From Mycolicibacterium parafortuitum (GTDB taxonomy: Bacteria; Actinomycetota; Actinomycetes; Mycobacteriales; Mycobacteriaceae): DNA of 64,000 bases. Shown here piece after piece: positions 58,499 through 64,000 of this stretch; the first letter of the stretch is position 1, and each line of letters opens with the position of its first letter. The stretch is from assembly GCF_002086815.1 (NCBI RefSeq), contig NZ_MVID01000023.1, forward strand, positions 1 through 64,000, in the 5' to 3' direction. Position numbers and translations under genes: made by a program. Under the pieces are notes generated by a model. It worked only from the letters and a program-made list of their open reading frames with translations, was not told where the DNA came from and did not search any database.

Positions 58499-59359
58499 TC
58501 ATTTCGTGTAGGGCTCCAGCAGCGAACCCCAGCCGTAATCCAGCTTCTCGTACTCGTCCTCGCACAGTTCGGCACGGTCGGACGGCAGCTCACCGTCGTC
58601 GACGATGCCCGCGTTCCCCGTAGGGTCGGCTCCGTAGGCCCAGCACAACAGGTTGTACATCCGCGTCTGATTCAGCGAGTGGCCACCCGCGAAATCGGAA
58701 TCGCCGACCTCACCCTGTTGTTCGGCGAAAGCCCGGAATTCGCCGGCGAAATCGCGGATCACCTTCACCGAATCCGCGTCGACGACACCGTCGTCGTCCG
58801 GTGACAGCATCACGAACGCCGCCAACTGATCCGCGACATCTTCCTCGCGGCCGGTGATCGGCAGATCGTAGACGTCGATCAGCATGTGTCCCAGCTCGTG
58901 ATAGAAGCTGCCCACTTCGGCGTTCAACGCCGCGTCGACCGGATCGGGATCTCCGTCCCGGGCGAACACCGACTCGGCGAAATCCGCATCCTCGTAGCAG
59001 AGCACGATGGCCTGCTCGTTGGGATCGTAGAACGCGTTCGCCTCTCCGCATTCCTGGCCGAGGAGCTGGAAGTCGTTGGGCAGGTTGAACATATCGTTCA
59101 CCGATGCCGCGAGATCCTCGAGAAGCCCGGTGGATTCCATCAGCTGCCGGCCGTTCTGCGCCTCCGGGGTGGTCGCGTCCTCGTACGTGGCCGTCATGTC
59201 ACCTTCGTCGGCCCATTCGTCGAGCACCGTGTCAGCCGTAGTGGACGAGGCCGCCGCGCCGGAATCCGTCGTGGCGCCGGCGTCCTGATCGGAACTTGCG
59301 CCGCATCCCACAACCACCAACGCGGCAGCCGATGCCGCAGCGATGCGCCAAGCGATCAC
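58499..59359 (-). CDS. DUF4344 metallopeptidase lipoprotein
   Basis: A 286-residue putative zinc protease. Signal MIAWRIAAASAAALVVVGC ends in a lipobox Cys (residue 19). The catalytic HExxH is YHELGHMLIDVYDLP, and the acidic third ligand is likely Glu/Asp in GREEDVADQLAAF. CGEANAFYDPNEQAIVLCYE and the C-terminal LCWAYGADPTG / LCEDEYEKL Cys may bridge. DUF4344 is a small bacterial family. It should act outside the cell membrane. GTG start. Confidence 0.83.
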   Translation of the reverse strand: MIAWRIAAASAAALVVVGCGASSDQDAGATTDSGAAASSTTADTVLDEWADEGDMTATYEDATTPEAQNGRQLMESTGLLEDLAASVNDMFNLPNDFQLLGQECGEANAFYDPNEQAIVLCYEDADFAESVFARDGDPDPVDAALNAEVGSFYHELGHMLIDVYDLPITGREEDVADQLAAFVMLSPDDDGVVDADSVKVIRDFAGEFRAFAEQQGEVGDSDFAGGHSLNQTRMYNLLCWAYGADPTGNAGIVDDGELPSDRAELCEDEYEKLDYGWGSLLEPYTK

Positions 59360-59511
59360 GTACGTCCCCCTCAGTGTTGCCGCGCAGCCCGGCAGTTTGC
59401 CGATGATGCTAGCCGCCGATCTGCGCGCGGATGACGTCCCTGCCGATCAGGCGTCGACGGCGATCGTTTCCGGCGTATAGCGAAGGTCGATTTCGCGACC
59501 GGACCCGGGAG

Positions 59512-59910
59512 TCACATCCCAAACTTGGCGCGCGCCTCGTCGGTGACCGGGGTGAACAGGTTGACGAGATTCCCGTCGGGATCGCGGAACAGCAGCGCGC
59601 GATTTCCCCACGGCATCGTCGTCGGCACCGTGACCACATCGCCGACGCTGCCCCCGAGTCGCTCGTACTCCGCGTCCACGTCATCGACGAGGAATTCGAC
59701 TATGGCGCTTCGGTTGGCGGCCGGCTCAGCCGATCCCGGCCCGAACAGCGCGACGGTCTTGTCGCTGCCGATGGCGAGTGTGCCGACCGGTGTCGGGATC
59801 TCCGCGAACAGCTCGTTGCCCCAGACGGCGGCGGTACCGGTGACCATCTCGTAGAAGGTCACCAGACCGCGCACGTCTGCGGTGATGATGCGGGTCGACA
59901 CGAACTTCAT
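59512..59910 (-). CDS. VOC family protein
   Basis: A 132-residue glyoxalase-fold protein: MKFVSTRIITADVRGLVTFY, EMVTGTAAVWGNELFAEIPT, VEFLVDDVDAEYERLGGSVG and FRDPDGNLVNLFTPVTDE. The single domain would dimerise. Metal ligands are not fully kept (the His at the start is Arg), so isomerase activity is unlikely; a dioxygenase or binding role is possible. GGAGA precedes the ATG. Confidence 0.85.
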   Translation of the reverse strand: MKFVSTRIITADVRGLVTFYEMVTGTAAVWGNELFAEIPTPVGTLAIGSDKTVALFGPGSAEPAANRSAIVEFLVDDVDAEYERLGGSVGDVVTVPTTMPWGNRALLFRDPDGNLVNLFTPVTDEARAKFGM

Positions 59911-60004
59911 CAGACATCTCCTCGGGGTGCTGCGGGGAAGATGCCGATGCTAGGCGCGCGCACCGACAGGTCGACGGGGCGTGACGCCAGGCGGTGATGC
60001 TCGG

Positions 60005-60364
60005 TCACTCGATCGCGGCGCGGACAATCTCGGTGACGCGCTTTTCGGTGACCTCGTCCAGGTCATCGAAGAACCAGGCGGCAGGTATCAACTGTCCGTC
60101 CCTGCCCCCGGCGGGCTTCAGTGTCGCTTTTTCGCTCAACCCCAGGCTCATCAGGTCGTCATTGCGGATGAAGACGATGACAGGGGTGCTCGCGGATCTG
60201 GCATAGCCCGGCATGCCGTACCAGATTCGGGGCTTGAGTTCCGGTGCCGCGGCAAGGATTACATCGTGCATGCGCTGCATGATTCCCTTCCTCGGCTCGT
60301 CCATTGCGGCGATCTTGTCGAGGACCTGCTGGAGGTTCTTGTCGTCTTTGCTGACCACTGTCAT
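60005..60364 (-). CDS. DUF1801/YdhG-like family protein
   Basis: A 119-residue protein of the YdhG/DUF1801 group: KDDKNLQQVLDKIAAMDEPR, ILAAAPELKPRIWYGMPGYA, PVIVFIRNDDLMSLGLSEKA and AAWFFDDLDEVTEKRVTEIV. One relative in Bacillus (Fra/YdhG) is an iron chaperone, but the role here is unknown. GGAAGGAC precedes the ATG at 60364. The next 286 bases to the right hold no supported gene. Confidence 0.85.
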   Translation of the reverse strand: MTVVSKDDKNLQQVLDKIAAMDEPRKGIMQRMHDVILAAAPELKPRIWYGMPGYARSASTPVIVFIRNDDLMSLGLSEKATLKPAGGRDGQLIPAAWFFDDLDEVTEKRVTEIVRAAIE

Positions 60365-60637
60365 GTCCTTCCGTAAGCCGATATCGACTGTCGGCGAGAT
60401 GGTGTCGGCGCACCCAAAGGTGCAGCACCCCATCCGGACATGTTCTGAACGAGAACCCTCCGCGACGATTCAGGCGATGAACACCTGGAAGCGCGCACGC
60501 ACATTAACACGCTGGAGATCGAATCGGCCACGGGTTCAGCGTGGTCCGGGACTACGACTTTGAAGCGCTACCCGAGCTCTAGCGTGATTGCCGAAACCCA
60601 GACAGGTCGACGCGAAGACGAGCGCAGCCGCGCCACC

Positions 60638-60643
60638 TAGAGT
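60638..60643 (+). promoter_or_regulatory. -10 box TAGAGT, leaderless promoter of methyltransferase
   Basis: TAGAGT ends seven bases before the GTG at 60651, with no Shine-Dalgarno sequence; this fixes the start over the longer reading. Confidence 0.6.
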
Positions 60644-60650
60644 CGGCCTC

Positions 60651-61253
60651 GTGACGGAAGCTGCTGTCAGGCGACGCTATGCCGAGGTTTCTGACGTCTA
60701 CACACGGATGTTCGGCGCCGTCGCAAGTGTCCATCCTGACGACCTCCGATTCCTAGAACGCAGTTTCAGGCGGTGCGACGGGACGATCCTCGATGCCGGC
60801 TGCGGACCCGGCCATCTGACCGGTTACTTGACGAACCTCGGACTCAAAGCGACGGGTTTGGATCTGGTCCCCGCGTTCGTCGAAACCGCCCGCGCAAACT
60901 GGCCTGAGGTCGACTTCGCCGTCGGCTCGATGTATCCCCTCGACCTACCGAGCGGTTCGCTCGGCGGGATTCTGGCGTGGTACTCCCTGATCCACTACGA
61001 ACCCGCCGTCGTCACAGAAGTTCTTCGATCATTTCGTGCCCCGCTGTGCGACAACGGAATTCTTGTGATCGGCTTCTTCGAGGGTGATGACGTTGAACCC
61101 TTCGAACACAAGGTCACAACCGCCTATAGGTGGCCCGTCGACACATTGTCAGAGATGCTGTCGGTGGCCGGATTCGTCGAGGTGGATCGCTTACGTCGGC
61201 CGGGTACCGATCAGGTCAGATCGCACGCCGCTCTCGCTCTCCGGGCCCGATGA
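60651..61253 (+). CDS. Class I SAM-dependent methyltransferase
   Basis: A 200-residue methyltransferase. Motif I is GTILDAGCGPGHLTGYL, motif II KATGLDLVPAFVETARANWP, and VDFAVGSMYPLDLPSGSLGG with GILAWYSLIHYEP completes the core. The reading frame starts at VTEAAVRRRYAEVSDVYTRM; extra upstream codons are not conserved and lie before a TAGAGT -10 box. Substrate unknown. Convergent with ychF, 26 bases apart. Its A+T content is slightly above the average of its neighbours. Confidence 0.85.
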   Translation: MTEAAVRRRYAEVSDVYTRMFGAVASVHPDDLRFLERSFRRCDGTILDAGCGPGHLTGYLTNLGLKATGLDLVPAFVETARANWPEVDFAVGSMYPLDLPSGSLGGILAWYSLIHYEPAVVTEVLRSFRAPLCDNGILVIGFFEGDDVEPFEHKVTTAYRWPVDTLSEMLSVAGFVEVDRLRRPGTDQVRSHAALALRAR

Positions 61254-61279
61254 GATCAAGACGTTGAACGGGAGTCCGC

Positions 61280-62353
61280 CTAAACGTTGAACCTGAACTC
61301 GACCACGTCACCGTCCTGCATGACGTAGTCCTTGCCCTCCATTCGGACCTTGCCCGCGGCCTTCGCCGCGGCCATCGACCCGGCCGCCTTCAGGTCCTCG
61401 AACGAGACGACCTCGGCCTTGATGAAGCCCTTCTCGAAATCGGAGTGGATCACCCCGGCGGCCTTCGGCGCGGTGTCGCCCTGGTGGATCGTCCAGGCGC
61501 GCGCCTCTTTCGGGCCCGCGGTCAGGTAGGTCTGCAGCTTCAGCGTGTGGAAACCCGCCCGCGCCAACGCATCCAGGCCCCGCTCGGTCTGGCCGATCGA
61601 TTCGAGTAGCTCGGCCGCGGACTCTTCGTCGAGCTCCTGCAGTTCGGCCTCGATCTTCGCGTCGAGGAATACCGCATCGGCGGGTGCGACCAGCTCACGC
61701 AGCTCGGCGATCCGCTTCTCGTCGGTCAGCACCGACTCGTCGGCGTTGAACACGTACAGGAACGGCTTGGAGGTCATCAGGTTCAGCTCGCGCAGCAACG
61801 TCACATCGGTGCCCGCGGAGAACAGCGTCTTGCCGGTGTTGAGCACCTCGCTGGCCGCGACCGCGGCGTCGTAGACCGGGCGGCGGTCCTTGTGCGTCCG
61901 CGCTTCCTTCTCCAGCCGCGGCAACGCCCGCTCCAGGGTCTGCATGTCGGCGAGGATCAACTCGGTCTCGATCACCTCGATGTCGGACTTCGGGTCGACC
62001 CGCCCGTCGACGTGGACCACGTCATCGTCGGCGAACACGCGCACCACTTGGCAGATCGCGTCACTTTCGCGGATGTTGGCCAGGAACTTGTTGCCCAGCC
62101 CCGCCCCTTCGGACGCACCCTTGACGATGCCGGCGATGTCGACGAACGTCACCGGTGCGGGGACGATCTTCTCCGAGCCGAACATCTCGGCCAGTTCGTT
62201 CAGCCGGGGATCAGGGAGCGCCACCACCCCCTCGTTCGGCTCGATCGTCGCGAACGGGTAGTTCGCTGCCAGCACGTCGTTGCGTGTCAGCGCGTTGAAC
62301 AGAGTCGACTTGCCCACGTTCGGCAGTCCGACGATTCCGAGATTCAGTCCCAC
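61280..62353 (-). CDS. ychF: Ribosome-binding ATPase YchF
   Basis: A 357-residue Obg-family ATPase. G1 is GIVGLPNVGKSTLFNALTR, G3 VDIAGIVKGASEGAGLGNKF, and the altered G4 is YVFNADESVLT (NxxE in place of NKxD, which gives ATP preference). C-terminal TGS domain begins near AWTIHQGDTAPKAAGVIHSD and ends DYVMQDGDVVEFRFNV. It binds the ribosome and affects stress and translation start choice. Start GTG at 62353 matches the M. tuberculosis Rv1112 length; an upstream GTG at 62362 directly follows a TACACT -10 box and would not be transcribed. Confidence 0.95.
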   Translation of the reverse strand: MGLNLGIVGLPNVGKSTLFNALTRNDVLAANYPFATIEPNEGVVALPDPRLNELAEMFGSEKIVPAPVTFVDIAGIVKGASEGAGLGNKFLANIRESDAICQVVRVFADDDVVHVDGRVDPKSDIEVIETELILADMQTLERALPRLEKEARTHKDRRPVYDAAVAASEVLNTGKTLFSAGTDVTLLRELNLMTSKPFLYVFNADESVLTDEKRIAELRELVAPADAVFLDAKIEAELQELDEESAAELLESIGQTERGLDALARAGFHTLKLQTYLTAGPKEARAWTIHQGDTAPKAAGVIHSDFEKGFIKAEVVSFEDLKAAGSMAAAKAAGKVRMEGKDYVMQDGDVVEFRFNV

Positions 62354-62423
62354 GGGGTCCACAGTGTAGGGAATGTGATCGGCACGCCACCGTTCCCTTG
62401 CAACGTCACATAGCGACAGCCGG

Positions 62424-62429
62424 TACGGT
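62424..62429 (+). promoter_or_regulatory. -10 box TACGGT, leaderless promoter of DUF6542 gene
   Basis: TACGGT ends six bases before the GTG at 62436. No Shine-Dalgarno sequence. Confidence 0.5.
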
Positions 62430-62435
62430 CGACAT

Positions 62436-63539
62436 GTGTCAGGACAGCGTGCGCGATCGGCCGTGGCCGCCGATCACCGCTCCGTGCACCCCGATATCGC
62501 AGGGATTCCGTGGTGGGGCGCCATTCTGAGTGCGGTTGTCGCATCAGCCATCGGCTTCGCCTTCGATGCCGGTTCCGGCAGCGGCCAGCTCACCACAGCG
62601 TTCTCCACGCTGTATGTCCTCGGCTGTCTGATCGCGGTCCTGGCCGTCCAGCAGGCCAGCCTCTTCACAGCTGTGATCCAGCCGCCCCTGGTGCTGTTCG
62701 TCACAGTGCCCGGCGCGTACCTGATGATGCACGGCAGCCAGATCGAGGGCATCAAGGATCTGCTGATCAACTGCGGCTACCCGCTGATCGAGCGGTTCCC
62801 GTTGATGTTCTTCACCGCCGCGGCGGTGCTGCTGATCGGGCTGGCGCGGTGGTACTTCGCCAAGTCCGCGCCCGCCGCCCCGGCGTCCGGCGACGAGTCA
62901 CCCCGGCCGCGACGCGGCGGTGGGCTCGCCGAAAAGGTGTCGGCACTTGTCGGCGGGATCACCAAGGGCGCGCAGAAGGCGGATGCTCCGCCGAAGCGGG
63001 CGCGTCGGGCCCCCGATCGCCGTCGCGCCGGTGCGGCCAAGGCCGCCGCGAGCAGGTCTGCGCGCGACGGACGAGACCCGGCGAGGCGCGATGCGCCACG
63101 GCGGCGGCCGCGACCGGCGGAGACCGAGATCATCGAGCCCGTCGTCGACGACGTTGCGCCCCGGCGCCGCCGTCCCAGAACAGACGACCGCCCCGCCGGC
63201 GAGCCGCGCCGCCGTGCCCGGCCCTCGTCCTCGGCCCGCGAGTCGCGGGAACCGCGCGAGCCCCGCGAACCGCGGCAGCCGCGGGAACGCCGGGCCCGGT
63301 CCGAACGCGACGACCGCTACGAGCGTCCCCGGCCCGAGCGTCGCCGCCCGTCACGCTACGACGATCGCCCCACCCGCTACGGCGACCACGAGCCGTTCGA
63401 TCCGTACACCGCCGACGCCGGCTCGCATCACCCGGTCTCGCGGGTGCGCTACCGCGGCGAGGAGTCCGGGGAGCGGGCCGAGTACCGCAACCGCAGGCGC
63501 GATCCCCGCGAAGCGGACCACTGGGAGTACGACATCTAG
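62436..63539 (+). CDS. DUF6542 membrane protein with Arg-rich disordered tail
   Basis: A 367-residue protein. The DUF6542 region (residues 20-145) has four helices (ILSAVVASAIGFAFDAGSGS; LYVLGCLIAVLAVQQASLFT; PPLVLFVTVPGAYLMMHGSQ; ERFPLMFFTAAAVLLIGLAR). After it, about 210 residues are very rich in Arg, Pro, Asp and Glu (RESREPREPREPRQPRERRA, RYERPRPERRRPSRYDDRPT), surely disordered and perhaps a nucleic-acid or ribosome contact. DUF6542 genes lie divergently beside ychF in mycobacteria (Rv1111c/Rv1112). Function unknown. Confidence 0.87.
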   Translation: MSGQRARSAVAADHRSVHPDIAGIPWWGAILSAVVASAIGFAFDAGSGSGQLTTAFSTLYVLGCLIAVLAVQQASLFTAVIQPPLVLFVTVPGAYLMMHGSQIEGIKDLLINCGYPLIERFPLMFFTAAAVLLIGLARWYFAKSAPAAPASGDESPRPRRGGGLAEKVSALVGGITKGAQKADAPPKRARRAPDRRRAGAAKAAASRSARDGRDPARRDAPRRRPRPAETEIIEPVVDDVAPRRRRPRTDDRPAGEPRRRARPSSSARESREPREPREPRQPRERRARSERDDRYERPRPERRRPSRYDDRPTRYGDHEPFDPYTADAGSHHPVSRVRYRGEESGERAEYRNRRRDPREADHWEYDI

Positions 63540-64000
63540 GAGATCGCGCGCAGGAATCCGCCCGCCGCGTCGACCGCGGGACCCGAACTGCCCGCGTCGC
63601 CGACGAACACCGCGAGCGCGAGGTCGCCGCGAATCCCGACGAACCAACCGTGTGCCCGTTGTTCGTCGGCCTGGGAATTGACGTACTCCGCGGTGCCGGT
63701 CTTGCCGAGCATGTCGGGGATGTCCTGGAGCTGGGTGGCGGTGCCGCCGGTGATCGTCTCGCGCATCATCGCCCGCACCTGCTCGTCGACGCTCGGCGGC
63801 AGCGGCTCCGGGGTGGTGTCCGAAACCCCGGGCGCTCCCTCGACGATCGCGGGCGCGGGCACCGACCCGCGAGCCAGCGTCGCGGCGACCAGCGCCATCC
63901 CGAACGGTGACGCGGTGACCTTGCCCTGTCCGATGCCCTCTTCCACGCGCAGCGCGGGCGTGTCCGCGACGGGCACCGAACCGGTGACCGTCGTCATGCC
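63536..64000 (-). CDS. Penicillin-binding transpeptidase, 3' part
   Basis: The last ~154 residues of a penicillin-binding protein; the gene continues beyond the right edge. GQGKVTASPFGMALVAATLA, the third active-site motif LGKTGTAEYVNSQADE (KTG) and AHGWFVGIRGDLALAVFVGD mark the end of the transpeptidase domain. The SxxK and SxN motifs must lie outside. Most similar to class B PBPs with an NTF2-like N-terminal domain (from memory). It is convergent with the DUF6542 gene with a four-base overlap. Confidence 0.87.
   Translation of the reverse strand, partial: GMTTVTGSVPVADTPALRVEEGIGQGKVTASPFGMALVAATLARGSVPAPAIVEGAPGVSDTTPEPLPPSVDEQVRAMMRETITGGTATQLQDIPDMLGKTGTAEYVNSQADEQRAHGWFVGIRGDLALAVFVGDAGSSGPAVDAAGGFLRAIS

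Overview
The window is a high-GC actinobacterial chromosome segment, almost certainly from a rapidly growing Mycolicibacterium (Mycobacterium sensu lato). Family content shows this: a yrbEA-yrbEB-mceA-F operon with Mce-associated genes, a 13E12-type HNH repeat gene, DUF732, DUF5302, DUF3556 and DUF6542 proteins, F420-linked oxidoreductases (Rv1155-like, Ddn-like) and an MCR-type alpha-methylacyl-CoA racemase. Many genes start with GTG, ATGA/GTGA overlaps are common, and many starts lie 6-7 nt after a TANNNT -10 box, the mark of leaderless mycobacterial transcripts. From memory, the backbone follows M. tuberculosis Rv1111c/Rv1112 (right end) to Rv1156 (left end) in inverted order, with extra blocks inserted.

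Left block (0-13 kb): DUF1059 protein, nitroreductase, a degenerate serine-recombinase remnant, an HhH-GPD protein, then a LytS/LytTR two-component system transcribed into a Na+/solute symporter and followed by a DUF485-ActP symporter pair. A direct repeat matching the LytTR consensus lies between the two symporter operons. Next come the Rv1155-like flavoprotein, Omt methyltransferase, a GntR regulator, a sirtuin and a methyltransferase.

Lipid block (13-31 kb): nitronate monooxygenase, acyl-CoA SDR, Mcr, two crotonase-fold enzymes, thiolase, acyl-CoA dehydrogenase, CoA-transferase and a FadR-type regulator. Three of the intergenic regions share a motif. A DUF3556 membrane protein gene carries a perfect KstR-type operator abutting its leaderless promoter. 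A Tet(V)-like efflux pump, CPBP protein, NmrA-like protein, gamma-carbonic anhydrase and fasciclin protein sit between them.

mce block (30.5-44.1 kb, minus strand): yrbEA, yrbEB, mceA-F, two Mce-associated membrane proteins, then a WS/DGAT-like acyltransferase whose expected ATG start reads ATC, and a carotenoid oxygenase. The tight spacing suggests one long lipid transport and modification operon, preceded by an overlapping leader peptide ORF.

Right block (44-64 kb): VOC protein, TetR and alpha/beta hydrolase, a 968-residue kinase/aminotransferase fusion, an MFS pump divergent from an XRE-cupin regulator around an 18-bp palindrome, a limonene-epoxide-hydrolase-like protein, a membrane-anchored class III cyclase, a permuted papain-like protein, a frameshifted 13E12 gene, small secreted proteins, a Ddn-like enzyme, a DUF4344 metallopeptidase, YchF, DUF6542 and the 3' end of a penicillin-binding protein. 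I see no tRNA, rRNA, CRISPR array, prophage or intact IS element.
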